Source of the DNA: Parasegetibacter sp. NRK P23
Lineage (GTDB): Bacteria; Bacteroidota; Bacteroidia; Chitinophagales; Chitinophagaceae
DNA length: 64,000 nt
NCBI RefSeq assembly: GCF_023721715.1
Contig: NZ_JAMDLG010000001.1
Coordinates: 1,775,784 to 1,839,783, forward strand
Direction: 5' to 3'
Shown: positions 27,413 to 35,985 of the stretch, in pieces
How the letters are laid out: every line of letters begins with the position of its first letter
Numbering within the stretch: the first letter of the stretch is position 1
The notes under the pieces: generated by a model
Database searches by the model: none
Seen by the model: only the letters and a program-made list of their open reading frames with translations
What the model was told of the DNA's origin: nothing
Made by a program: the position numbers and the translations under genes

Positions 27413-29329
27413 TCAGTCTTTTTTGAGAATCCATTTCTGCCCCTGGTCCTTCATCACCTGGCTGAAGAAAGCCTTTGCTTCCGGGTATTGGGCGGCGGGA
27501 ATGATATGGTAATTAAGATCCATGGTGGTAATGCTTGTTACCGTTCCTTTCTCGGGTTGATAACTCATTTCAGAACTGTACTTTCCGAGTGGAAAGGAAT
27601 ACGATACTTTGGCGGGAAGTGATTCCACCGAGTAGCCTTTGGGCAGTTGAAAGATCGTGGTATCGTTCCTTTGGAACGGATGATCGAGGTATACGTCGTT
27701 TTCACGTTTTTCAGCGGAAGGCATATCGTCTACCCATTGTTTGTGGAGGTGCCTGTTGAAGAACAGTTTGGCACCGGTACCAAATTCGCAAACCTGATCG
27801 TAGGAAGTATTCAGAGAGAACAGTACATTTTCCTTGCGCGGGTTGGCTACAGTGGCATTTTCGTAAATTGTGGGTTGTTTGAGGGAGAAATAAGCCTGCA
27901 ATATTCTTTTTTGCTGGTCGGTGTTGCGGTGTTGCAGGCCCTCCACCATCAGGTATTTGAATTCTCCAGTACCATTCATTTTTGTGCTTACCTTCCCGCT
28001 TTTATCTGCTTCCGACAATTCAATAGCGGTATAAATACTGAGTCGGTGATCAGATGATTTGGCTTTCGGTGTTTTCACCAGCACGCCTCCTGATGGGGTG
28101 ATCAGCAATGCCGGTCTGTTTTCAGTTGAAGCGTCCAGTTTCCCGAAATCAAGTGTATTGCTGGTGCATTCCACCCAGGTGGTATCGTTAATGGAAGGAA
28201 TGCATAGTATTTCGTGGTTAAAGGAGTTCACTGAAAATGCGGGATCCAGGTTTGGCTTATCATTCCCTCGGTTAATGAGTGTCTGATAGCTTTCTATACC
28301 CACAGCTGCGAGGATAGCCTGCATGTAGTTGGATAGCCCCTTGCAATCCCCGTACTTTTTGGTGTCGGTGAACGAAGCGGGCAGGGGCCGCCATCCACCA
28401 ATGCCGAGTTGAATGCTTACGTACCTGAAATTTTGCTGAAGGTAATCGTATATCTTTTTCGCTTTGGCTGCGGGTGTGGGTTCATCCTTTACCATGTTAC
28501 GGAAATAAGATTTCCGCTCTTCGGAAAGATTTCCCGTTTTCTCGAAGAGTTGCAGGTACCATTTGCCTAGTCCTTCCCAGGAATTCATGTCTCCTGTATA
28601 GCCGTCCATTTCAAATTTTGAAGGTGCAATTTGTATCCAGGGGTATTGGTCGAAAGTATTTCTCGCTTTGGGTTCAGTTCTTAAAGCTTTCAATCCACCA
28701 GTTTGCCATTCGTACACTTTAGCGCCGTTAGCGGATGTGATTTTAGGTTGAAGAGTGGTATTCCACAATTTATAGCGCAGGTCTAACCCAGGTGGAGTTT
28801 TAGCAATGAAAATAAATTGCTCTACCGCGGTCTGGCTTCTTTGTATCACATTATACGGATAATGCAATGCGCCTTTAAGCCGCGTTTCCGAAACCATTTC
28901 AACGGTGATGGGATAAAAATTAGCGGGCACCTTGTAGTAATAGGCCTTACTGTCATCTATTAAGCCATCGCCAATGGATTCCATCGTCAATTGCTTTTTA
29001 CCCGCTTTGCTGAGCAGTATACCATTCTTGTCATATACTTTAATTTCCACATCCCCCATTTCCTGAAATTTGTCCGTATAAGTCCCGAAAACAAGGTAAC
29101 GCGCGGCCCGCTCATTCAGCACAGTAATAATGGTTCTGGTTTTTTCCACGGCTTTAGAGGCGGAATGCACTTCAAATTCCATATAGTTGTACCGGATAAC
29201 CGCGTCCGCGTCTTTTACCAAACTATCCGGTATAGCAGAAACGGCAAGGTTTGTGGGTTGGGCCATTGCGGGCAGTGCGCAGCATAATCCTATCACCAAT
29301 GCAATGCCTGTGTTCATCAGCACTTTCAT
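27413..29329 (-). CDS. DUF3857/transglutaminase-like exported protein (paralogue 2)
   Basis: 638 residues from the ATG at 29329, which directly precedes a signal peptide ending AMA. The frame is open further upstream, but that part overlaps the preceding gene. Layout: DUF3857 domain about residues 40-240, transglutaminase core about 280-400, beta-rich C-terminal domain. The core has Cys329 in YGDCKGLSNYM and a histidine in SFNHEIL, with WVECT where an Asp is usual. It is thus the only one of the three paralogues with Cys and His both present. Its ATG is separated from the upstream gene's TGA by a single base, so translation is probably coupled. Confidence 0.87.
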   Translation of the reverse strand: MKVLMNTGIALVIGLCCALPAMAQPTNLAVSAIPDSLVKDADAVIRYNYMEFEVHSASKAVEKTRTIITVLNERAARYLVFGTYTDKFQEMGDVEIKVYDKNGILLSKAGKKQLTMESIGDGLIDDSKAYYYKVPANFYPITVEMVSETRLKGALHYPYNVIQRSQTAVEQFIFIAKTPPGLDLRYKLWNTTLQPKITSANGAKVYEWQTGGLKALRTEPKARNTFDQYPWIQIAPSKFEMDGYTGDMNSWEGLGKWYLQLFEKTGNLSEERKSYFRNMVKDEPTPAAKAKKIYDYLQQNFRYVSIQLGIGGWRPLPASFTDTKKYGDCKGLSNYMQAILAAVGIESYQTLINRGNDKPNLDPAFSVNSFNHEILCIPSINDTTWVECTSNTLDFGKLDASTENRPALLITPSGGVLVKTPKAKSSDHRLSIYTAIELSEADKSGKVSTKMNGTGEFKYLMVEGLQHRNTDQQKRILQAYFSLKQPTIYENATVANPRKENVLFSLNTSYDQVCEFGTGAKLFFNRHLHKQWVDDMPSAEKRENDVYLDHPFQRNDTTIFQLPKGYSVESLPAKVSYSFPLGKYSSEMSYQPEKGTVTSITTMDLNYHIIPAAQYPEAKAFFSQVMKDQGQKWILKKD

Positions 29330-29330
29330 A

Positions 29331-31268
29331 TCAACTGTTTTCTTTTCTTCTGAAAACCACCTGTTCTGTAAGGAGGGTAAACAACTGTTTGTAGAACTCT
29401 TTAAAATTTTCATATTCTTCCACGGCATAAACCGGGCTTCGGAATTCGATATTGATCCTGAACTGCACCACGTTTTCAGTTACCTGGAATATTCTCCGGA
29501 ACACGATCGAGGTATCCGGCATGATCATGCTGATGTTCTTGGGAAGTTCCTCTATGGCCGCGTCAGCCGGTAGGCGTATGGTGCCGGATACTACATAGCT
29601 TTGATTGAAACCGAAGTCCACATCCGTGAAGCGTCTTTCCGAGGTGAAAGGGTTCTTTTCCATTCCGGTGAACAGGTTCACGGTGAAGAAATTGTAATCT
29701 CCCGACTTGTTCAGCGGCAGTTTGTATTTGAATTTCTGGGTAAGTGGCAGCGTATCCGCTTTCAGGTTTTCCACTTCAAAGCTATCTATGCCCACTTTAT
29801 AATCACCATTGGAAGCGTACACCGCGGCGGCGGATGAAACGGATTCTTTGTATTTTTTCACGATAGTATTTCTCGCGTATCCGTTGCTGTTGATGGTGGC
29901 GGCGCCTGTTAGACTATCACCTTTCACTTCTCCATTAAAATAAATAATTGAGGTTTTCTTCTGGTCGGGGTTCCACAATGGAACAAAGCCGGAAGCTTTA
30001 TTGTCTACAATAAAAGCATCAGTTCCCATTACATCGTACGGGATCAGGTGCAGCGGGTTGTATTTGTCGGCGGCGTTCACCACGTAATAATCGTTATCTC
30101 CCTTGCAGAGCAGGATCACTTTGTTGAACTGGCTCACGAAGGGGTAAGCGCGGAACACCTTACCATGATCCCGGGTACTTACCAGGATGGGGTAGGCTTC
30201 AAGGTTCTGGTCGCGCAGGAGATTCAGGAGCAACAGGTTCAGGTCGGCGTTGGTGCCTGTTTTTTTGGCCATTACATTTTTAACCCCGTCGGTATAGATG
30301 TCTTCGATGCCGTTCCATTCAAAGTTATTGCGCACATAATCGTGTAGTATCCTGAGTTTTTCCGTATTGCTTTTGATGTTTTTCAGTTGTTCGGCTATTT
30401 CCTGAGGTACCCTGATGTTCTTCCTCAATTGTACACCGAAGTTTTCATCGGCCATGAGTTCTGAACTCAGTTTTTCCCAGGTAGACAATACCGGGATGAT
30501 GGGCTGCATGGGCACCTGGATGCTGGCCAGCTGGAACTCTACCCGCTGAAGATAATCTTTGGGTGCGGCCATATACGGCTCCGAGCGCAGCGAAGGGATG
30601 TCACGCATCGTGTAAGTGTTCTCGTAATTGTCCCGTACTTTTTCCTCTTTTCTTTCCATGGGCAACCTGGATCGCATCTGTTTGGTGAAATTGAAATATT
30701 CAGGAATCACCAGGTTGTAATAGCTGAGCCCTACAGGAAGCCTGGTCTGAAAATACCATGGATCAATGGTGGAATAACTTTTTCTGATACGTTTATACCG
30801 GTATTCCACCACGCTCCCGGCTTTAAGCTCGGGGAAGGTGAAAGTGATCGTGGTAACCGAGTTATTGGTTTTTTCACGGAAGAACAGTTTCTTATCCACT
30901 TCCGTGCGCACCACTTTGCCATCGCTGCCCAGGTTATAAGTGTAAGCGCTCAAACGGTCGATCTGTTCATATTTCCGCTCATCGTAAAATGGAATCTTCA
31001 CCGTGGCGTAATCGAATCCTTTCTCATTGAAAATCTTGATACGTACCACATACTCGCTTTCCGTTACAAACGGGATTTCCGACGACGGTATGTAGCGCAC
31101 CCAGGCCGCATCGTAGAGGTACATCGCTTCGGCGTCCTTTTCAAAAGGACACGCGGTCATTTTCAACTCTTCTTCGGAAACTTTTCCAAAACTGGGGAGG
31201 TCTTTTTTCTGAGCGTACAGGGCACAGGAAGCCAGGCATAGCAGGAGAAAAAGGCTTAACGGTTTCAT
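29331..31268 (-). CDS. DUF3857 exported protein with lost transglutaminase triad (paralogue 1)
   Basis: 645 residues, the first gene of the operon, with a signal peptide ending LYA (residue 19). It aligns along its length with paralogue 3: EEELKMTACPFEKDAEA opposite EELSMTDCAFEKNAPA, and YPFVSQFNKVILL opposite YPFLDQFNKVAAY. At the catalytic cysteine the sequence is TGTNADLNLLLLNLL, so Cys is replaced by Asn. The His position is Lys, and the Asp position (VVNAAD) is Asn. All three catalytic residues are therefore gone although the fold looks intact, which suggests a binding or regulatory pseudoenzyme. It is divergent from the TraB/GumN gene with 91 bp between the starts. Confidence 0.87.
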   Translation of the reverse strand: MKPLSLFLLLCLASCALYAQKKDLPSFGKVSEEELKMTACPFEKDAEAMYLYDAAWVRYIPSSEIPFVTESEYVVRIKIFNEKGFDYATVKIPFYDERKYEQIDRLSAYTYNLGSDGKVVRTEVDKKLFFREKTNNSVTTITFTFPELKAGSVVEYRYKRIRKSYSTIDPWYFQTRLPVGLSYYNLVIPEYFNFTKQMRSRLPMERKEEKVRDNYENTYTMRDIPSLRSEPYMAAPKDYLQRVEFQLASIQVPMQPIIPVLSTWEKLSSELMADENFGVQLRKNIRVPQEIAEQLKNIKSNTEKLRILHDYVRNNFEWNGIEDIYTDGVKNVMAKKTGTNADLNLLLLNLLRDQNLEAYPILVSTRDHGKVFRAYPFVSQFNKVILLCKGDNDYYVVNAADKYNPLHLIPYDVMGTDAFIVDNKASGFVPLWNPDQKKTSIIYFNGEVKGDSLTGAATINSNGYARNTIVKKYKESVSSAAAVYASNGDYKVGIDSFEVENLKADTLPLTQKFKYKLPLNKSGDYNFFTVNLFTGMEKNPFTSERRFTDVDFGFNQSYVVSGTIRLPADAAIEELPKNISMIMPDTSIVFRRIFQVTENVVQFRINIEFRSPVYAVEEYENFKEFYKQLFTLLTEQVVFRRKENS

Positions 31269-31359
31269 AATGGTTTAAGGTGTGTAAGGTAAAAGTTACC
31301 ACAAGATATAATCTATCATGTAAATTTGAAACATAAATTTCAGCCACAATTCATATATA

Positions 31360-32241
31360 ATGAAAATTATTTATTCATTCTTCCTCTTACTTGCGAGTTT
31401 GTTTTTAGTAGATTTTTCAGTGCAGGCACAGGAGAAGTCCGGCAGCGGAACCCTGTTGTGGAAAATATCCGGGAAAGGACTTTCCGCTCCATCTTATCTT
31501 TTCGGGACGATGCATATTGTTTGTCCGGACGACCTGATATTGTCCCCAACGCTGGAAAGCGCGATCAATAATACCAACCAGACCTATATGGAGCTGGACA
31601 TGGACGATATGGGTGAGATGATGGGTATGTTTAAAATACTGCAGATGAAGGGAGGAAAAAAACTGAAGGACCTGCTTACACCGGAGGAATATGATAAGGT
31701 GAAAAAGTTCTTTGCCACCGCTAAAACACCGATTCCTTTCGCGATGATGGAAGGCTACAAACCTATGCTGATCTCCTCGATCATATTCCAGCAACTGATG
31801 GATTGTGGCGCCACCGAAGGCATGGAGGCGCTGATTATGAAAAAGGTAAAGACCAATGGTAAAGAGATTTACGGGCTGGAAACGGCGGCTTTCCAGGGCA
31901 GCATATTTGATAGTATTCCTTATGAATTACAGGCTAAAGAACTGGTGAAATCCATTGATAGCCTTGAGTCGAATAAGAAGATGGTTAACGATATGCTGGA
32001 GGTTTACCGTAAACAGGATATGGTGAAACTGGAGAAGATGCTCCTGGAATCGGATCCTACCATCGCGGCTTATTCTGATCTTTTGTTGTATGAAAGAAAC
32101 AGAAACTGGGTGTCGAAAATACCAGCGATTATAAAAGATAAGCCCACATTATTTGCGGTTGGCGCCGGGCATTTGGTGGGAGATAAGGGGGTGGTGGAAC
32201 TGTTGCGGAAGGAAGGCTATAAGGTGGAGGCGATGAAGTAG
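31360..32241 (+). CDS. TraB/GumN-family exported protein
   Basis: 293 residues with a signal peptide ending VQA (about residue 23). The TraB/GumN (Tiki-superfamily) features are present: LFGTMHIVCPDD early, TYMELDMDD, YGLETAAFQ in the middle and FAVGAGHLVGDKGVVELL at the end. The GTMH histidine, the ME and LE acidic residues and the AGHL motif are the ones thought to bind metal in Tiki-like proteases. Bacterial members are mostly uncharacterised. A TAAATTTG box at 31321-31328 probably starts its transcription. It is divergent from the DUF3857 operon and convergent with ndk. Confidence 0.88.
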   Translation: MKIIYSFFLLLASLFLVDFSVQAQEKSGSGTLLWKISGKGLSAPSYLFGTMHIVCPDDLILSPTLESAINNTNQTYMELDMDDMGEMMGMFKILQMKGGKKLKDLLTPEEYDKVKKFFATAKTPIPFAMMEGYKPMLISSIIFQQLMDCGATEGMEALIMKKVKTNGKEIYGLETAAFQGSIFDSIPYELQAKELVKSIDSLESNKKMVNDMLEVYRKQDMVKLEKMLLESDPTIAAYSDLLLYERNRNWVSKIPAIIKDKPTLFAVGAGHLVGDKGVVELLRKEGYKVEAMK

Positions 32242-32300
32242 GGTTAGGCTAAAAAAATATTGGATTCCAAACCGGGAAGCTAAATTCATTCAGCCACCGA

Positions 32301-32330
32301 TTCAAAATCCAACATTTAAAATTCAAAATT
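32301..32330. repeat. Intergenic AATCCAAC/ATTCAAAATT phrase
   Basis: A low-complexity phrase built of TTCAAAATCC, AACATTTAAA and ATTCAAAATT between convergent TraB and ndk genes. Related wording occurs inverted at 41471-41503, and GTTGGATTTTG and AAATCCAAC occur within the 87-bp repeats near 34.9 kb. Confidence 0.45.
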
Positions 32331-32332
32331 CC

Positions 32333-32749
32333 TTAAAACTGCTCCAGTCCGCTGAAGAAGAAAGCGCCTTCAATGGCGGCGTTCTCATCGCTGTCGCTTC
32401 CGTGGATAGCGTTTTCGCCGATGGATGCGGCGAACTGCTTACGGATGGTACCTTCAGCCGCCTGTGCGGGGTTGGTGGCGCCGATCAGTTCACGGAAAGC
32501 GGCCACTGCGTTCTCCTTCTCAAGGATAGCGGCTATAATTACGCCACTGCTCATGAATTCCACCAGCTCACCGTAGAAAGGCCTTTCCTTGTGTACGGCG
32601 TAGAATTCACCTGCTTTTTCGGCAGATAATTTAATTTGTTTCAATGCCACGATGCGGTAGCCTTCTTTGATGATTCGGTCGAGAATGGCGCCTGCATGTC
32701 CTTTGGACATGGCATCCGGCTTGATCATGGTAAACGTTCTGTTGCTCAT
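32333..32749 (-). CDS. ndk: Nucleoside-diphosphate kinase
   Basis: 138 residues, normal family length. It transfers the gamma phosphate between nucleoside triphosphates and diphosphates through a phosphohistidine. The active residue is His116 in [16 protein letters not shown] near the N-terminus and [14 protein letters not shown] are the standard family blocks. It is divergent from nrnA with a 63-bp gap that holds back-to-back -7 boxes (TATCTTTG for ndk). Confidence 0.97.
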   Translation of the reverse strand: MSNRTFTMIKPDAMSKGHAGAILDRIIKEGYRIVALKQIKLSAEKAGEFYAVHKERPFYGELVEFMSSGVIIAAILEKENAVAAFRELIGATNPAQAAEGTIRKQFAASIGENAIHGSDSDENAAIEGAFFFSGLEQF

Positions 32750-32772
32750 ATTCCTGGTATCAATTTGGGGGG

Positions 32773-32800
32773 CAAAGATATATAAAATTCCCTACCTTCG
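32773..32800. promoter_or_regulatory. Divergent -7 boxes for ndk and nrnA
   Basis: TATCTTTG reads on the minus strand at 32780-32773, 23 nt from the ndk ATG. TACCTTCG reads on the plus strand at 32793-32800, 12 nt from the nrnA ATG. The boxes point away from each other with 12 bp between them, so the two promoters must share or compete for the same short region. Confidence 0.5.
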
Positions 32801-32812
32801 CCTCCGTTTGAA

Positions 32813-33820
32813 ATGAAAGCAATTACAGAAGTTTATCCATTACTGGCAACCCCTGCTAAGATAGCGGTTACCACCCACCAGAAGCCGGATCCCGATGCCA
32901 TGGGGTCCTCACTGGCATTGTGCCACCTGCTGCGGCAGTTGGGGCATACCGTTACCGTTGTTTCTCCCACCAACTGGGCCGATTTCCTGAAATGGATGCC
33001 CGGTGCCGGCGAAGTGATCGATTTTGAAGCGAACCGGGAAAAAGCCACCATGGCGCTGAAAGAAGCGGAATGGGTGTTCTGCCTCGACTACAATCATTTC
33101 GACCGCACCAAGAACCTGGCGCCCCTGCTCCGTGAACTGAATGCCACCAAAGTTTTGGTGGACCACCACCAGCAACCCGATACCGCCGCCTTTCAATACG
33201 GTATCAGCGATACGGGAAAAAGTTCCACCTGTGAAATGATCTACGACTTTATCGTGGAAGGCGGATGGAGCGATAAGATCACCCTTGATATGGCTTCCTG
33301 CCTGTATTCCGGCGTGATCGGCGATACCGGATCCTTCCGTTTCAAGGCCACTAAGGCTTCCGTGCACCGCATGGTGGCGCACCTGAAGGACCTAGGACTG
33401 AACCACACCGAAATTCATGAGGCACTCTACGATAATTTCCTGGAGAACAGGCTCCGCTTTATCGGGCATGTACTGTCCAACAGGATGGAAGTATTTTATG
33501 AGTACAACGCGGCGCTGATCTCCATTACAAAGGGTGATCTCCTGCGCTTCAACATCAAAACCGGGGATACCGAAGGCTTGGTCAACTACCCCCTCAGTAT
33601 CCAGGGCATCAAATTCGCCGGACTGGTGATAGACCGTGATGAAGAAAGAAAATGGAGTTTCAGAAGTAAAGGTGATTTTGATGTGAACACCTTTGCAAGA
33701 CTTCATTTTGAAGGTGGTGGGCATTTCAACGCCGCAGGCGGAAGAAGCAGCGATGCGCTTGACGTTACCGCCCAGAAATTCAGGAACGTACTCAAAGAAT
33801 TTGAACATCAACTCACTTAA
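32813..33820 (+). CDS. nrnA: DHH/DHHA1 phosphoesterase, NrnA-like oligoribonuclease/pAp phosphatase
   Basis: 335 residues. DHH-domain motifs are THQKPDPDAMGSS at about residues 21-33, the LDYN aspartate, and VDHHQQP (Asp117-His118-His119). The C-terminal DHHA1 domain has GGGHFNAAGG. NrnA-type enzymes degrade nanoRNAs and dephosphorylate pAp, and in many bacteria replace Orn (family knowledge). It is followed 72 bp later on the same strand by an FKBP gene, so the two may form an operon. Confidence 0.92.
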   Translation: MKAITEVYPLLATPAKIAVTTHQKPDPDAMGSSLALCHLLRQLGHTVTVVSPTNWADFLKWMPGAGEVIDFEANREKATMALKEAEWVFCLDYNHFDRTKNLAPLLRELNATKVLVDHHQQPDTAAFQYGISDTGKSSTCEMIYDFIVEGGWSDKITLDMASCLYSGVIGDTGSFRFKATKASVHRMVAHLKDLGLNHTEIHEALYDNFLENRLRFIGHVLSNRMEVFYEYNAALISITKGDLLRFNIKTGDTEGLVNYPLSIQGIKFAGLVIDRDEERKWSFRSKGDFDVNTFARLHFEGGGHFNAAGGRSSDALDVTAQKFRNVLKEFEHQLT

Positions 33821-33892
33821 GTTTATAGCCCCGGATGGAACGCGCCTCCTCCTTAAGGCCTGAAAAACAATGGCGCTCAAAAACAACGTGTA

Positions 33893-34759
33893 ATGAAACA
33901 ATTATTTCTTTTCGGGGCAGCGCTTACGATACTTGCCGCCGCCGAATCCTGTAAGGGCAAGACCTCTTACGACAAAACCAAGAGCGGACTGATGTACAAA
34001 ATCATCTCCGACGAAAAGAACCCGGTGGTGAAAAAAGGGGAGTTCCTGAAAGTGCATTTCCAGCAAAAAGTGCGGGATACAGTGCTGATGAGTTCTTTCA
34101 CTTCCTTGCCTGAGTACATCCGTGTAGACAGCGTAGGACCTGAATACAGTCCCCTGGAAGTGTTCACCATGCTCCGCAAGGGCGATAGCCTCGTGGTGGC
34201 ACAAATCACCGATACACTGGAGAAAAAAGGTATGGGCCAGCTTCCTCCGTTCATGAAGAAAGGTGACCACCTGTTGCTTACCCTCCGCGTGCTGGATGTA
34301 TTTAAAGATGAAGCCGCTGTAGAAGCCGACCGCGAAAAAGAAGCGGAAGCCTTTAAAGAAGGGGAAGTGAAAGTGCTGCAACAGTTCATGGCCTCTAAAA
34401 AGATCAACGCGCAACCCGCCGGGAAAGGCGTATTCGTGGAAATCCAGCAGCAGGGAACCGGCGCGGTGGCCGATACCGGCAAAACCGTTTCCGTAATGTA
34501 CACCGGTACTTTGCTGGACGGCACCAAATTCGACAGCAACCGCGATACCGCGATGAACCCCACCAAACAGCCGCTTACCTTCACCGTTGGTCAGCAACAA
34601 ATGATCCCCGGCTTCGAGCAGGGTGTGAAACTGCTGAGCAAAGGCGCTAAAGCGAAAATATACATCCCTTCCATGATGGGTTACGGCCGCAGGCCAATGC
34701 CCGGTGGTAAAGGCTATGACCACCTCATTTTTGATGTGGAAGTAGTGGATATCAAGTAA
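33893..34759 (+). CDS. FKBP-type peptidyl-prolyl isomerase, probable lipoprotein
   Basis: 288 residues. A probable lipoprotein signal ends at Cys20 (AAAESC). Two FKBP-like modules follow. The N-terminal module (about 30-140) is degenerate: YKIISDE, GEFLKVHFQQKV and a GDHLLLTLRVLDV ending. The C-terminal module (about 170-288) is complete, with VSVMYTGTLLDGTKFDSN, IPGFEQGVKLLSKGAKAKIYIPS and GYDHLIFDVEVVDI. It is probably a periplasmic folding helper or chaperone. The stop codon is 3 nt before a 35-bp inverted repeat that begins a composite repeat element. Confidence 0.9.
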   Translation: MKQLFLFGAALTILAAAESCKGKTSYDKTKSGLMYKIISDEKNPVVKKGEFLKVHFQQKVRDTVLMSSFTSLPEYIRVDSVGPEYSPLEVFTMLRKGDSLVVAQITDTLEKKGMGQLPPFMKKGDHLLLTLRVLDVFKDEAAVEADREKEAEAFKEGEVKVLQQFMASKKINAQPAGKGVFVEIQQQGTGAVADTGKTVSVMYTGTLLDGTKFDSNRDTAMNPTKQPLTFTVGQQQMIPGFEQGVKLLSKGAKAKIYIPSMMGYGRRPMPGGKGYDHLIFDVEVVDIK

Positions 34760-34800
34760 GGGGCCTCACCCCAACCCCTCTCCCTGGGGAGAGGGGCGGG

Positions 34801-34887
34801 AACATCATATGATGTTTGGGATTAAATTATGGAGTTGGATTTTGAATTGGGTCACTACCTTGTTCGAAATCCAACTTTTAGTTTAAC
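34801..34887 (+). repeat. 87-bp direct repeat, copy A
   Basis: It starts with the perfect 16-bp palindrome AACATCATATGATGTT and contains an inverted pair GTTGGATTTTG / CGAAATCCAAC, so each copy can fold into a hairpin. It differs from copy B at only 3 of 87 positions. Confidence 0.9.
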
Positions 34888-34937
34888 ACGAAGATGCTTT
34901 CCGTTAATAGGAGATATAGCGCCCTTATAAGCCGCCT

Positions 34938-35024
34938 AACATCATATAATGTTTGGGATTAAATTATAGAGTTGGATTTTGAATTGGGTTACTACCTTGT
35001 TCGAAATCCAACTTTTAGTTTAAC
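34938..35024 (+). repeat. 87-bp direct repeat, copy B
   Basis: A near-identical second copy, 50 bp after the first. One of the three changes breaks the palindrome at its start (CATATA instead of CATATG). Such high identity between non-coding copies suggests recent duplication or active copying. Confidence 0.9.
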
Positions 35025-35058
35025 TCAATTATACTTTACAGCATGAGGAGGAAGTACC

Positions 35059-35943
35059 TTATTGCCCACCCAACATAACATGCTGTGCTTGCCCCTCTCC
35101 CCAGGGAGAGGGGGTGGGGTGAGGCTTTATGTCCCCCACCAATCTCACACACTCCACCGCTTCCTTCACATCGTGCACACGCAATATTGCGGCACCTTTC
35201 ATCAATGCGACCGTATGGAGCACCGTGGTGCCATTCAGCGCTTCTTCTGCGGTAATACCCAGTGTACGCCAGATCATTCCTTTTCTGGAAACGCCAGCCA
35301 GTAAAGGAAGTCCGGGTATATGCAGCAGTTCCATCTTTCGGAGCAGTTCGAAGTTGTGTGCCGTTGTTTTTCCGAAACCAAATCCGGGATCCAGTATAAT
35401 ATCTTTGATACCTGCGCTCCTGCACGCATGTATTCTTTCAATAAAATAATCCAGGACTTCCTGCCCAATGTTGTTGTATTCGGGCTGTTGTTGCATAGTG
35501 GCGGGCGTCCCTTTCATGTGCATTGCGATATACGGGGCACCCAGCGCCGCCACGGTGGGAAGCATGGCTTCATCCATTAAACCGGCGCTGATATCATTGA
35601 TGATGCCGGCACCTGCTTCGAATGCGGCTTTCGCTACGGAAGCGTAATAGGTATCAATGGAAAGCAGCGCATCAGGGAAATGCGTATACAGGGTTTGGAT
35701 GGCGGGTACCACTCTTTGTATTTCTTCTTCCGCGCTAATGGTGCTGCTGCCGGGACGCGTACTTTGTCCGCCGATGTCAAGCATGGCTGCGCCTTCTTCC
35801 AGCATCCGTCCTGCTTTTGCCACCAGTTCATTCAAACCGGTTCTGCTTCCGGCATAAAATGAATCGGGCGTAACATTGATGATGCCCATGACTACCGGCT
35901 TTTCCGCTATAAATAACTTTCCCCTGTAATTGATGCGTAACAT
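35059..35943 (-). CDS. folP: Dihydropteroate synthase with repeat-derived C-terminus
   Basis: 294 residues. It joins p-aminobenzoate to hydroxymethyl-dihydropterin pyrophosphate in folate synthesis. Signature blocks are intact: MGIINVTPDSF near residue 19, MLDIGGQSTRPGS, DIILDPGFGFGKT and LLAGVSRKGMI. The last 22 residues, about 273-294, begin PHPTPSPWGEG. They are encoded by the right arm of the composite repeat and the bases next to it, not by family sequence. The enzyme core should be unaffected because it ends just before (CVRLVGDI). It is divergent from the DUF1599 gene with 42 bp between the starts. Confidence 0.95.
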   Translation of the reverse strand: MLRINYRGKLFIAEKPVVMGIINVTPDSFYAGSRTGLNELVAKAGRMLEEGAAMLDIGGQSTRPGSSTISAEEEIQRVVPAIQTLYTHFPDALLSIDTYYASVAKAAFEAGAGIINDISAGLMDEAMLPTVAALGAPYIAMHMKGTPATMQQQPEYNNIGQEVLDYFIERIHACRSAGIKDIILDPGFGFGKTTAHNFELLRKMELLHIPGLPLLAGVSRKGMIWRTLGITAEEALNGTTVLHTVALMKGAAILRVHDVKEAVECVRLVGDIKPHPTPSPWGEGQAQHVMLGGQ

Positions 35944-35985
35944 GCGCCTGATTCTTTACTTTTGAAGGCTGTATACAAGCCTTTT

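Larger units (their letters stand above)
34763..35125. repeat. MITE-like composite repeat with 35-bp inverted ends
   Basis: The ends 34763-34797 and 35091-35125 are inverted copies that match at 34 of 35 positions. Each arm also contains a perfect small palindrome (CCCTCTCCC with GGGAGAGGG). Between them are two 87-bp direct repeats and no coding frame. The arms belong to the GGGGTGAGGC / CCCTCTCCC type of short repeat that is scattered through many bacterial genomes. The right arm lies inside the 3' end of folP and supplies codons to it. No transposase is present. This stretch also accounts for the 299-bp gap between the FKBP gene and folP. Confidence 0.85.

Noticed and set aside
25465-31268. 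DUF3857 operon as a defence system
   Set aside because: All three proteins are exported and no nuclease, NTPase or phage-related gene is nearby.
34763-35125. CRISPR array
   Set aside because: There are only two copies of an 87-bp unit, flanked by inverted arms, with no regular short spacers and no cas genes.
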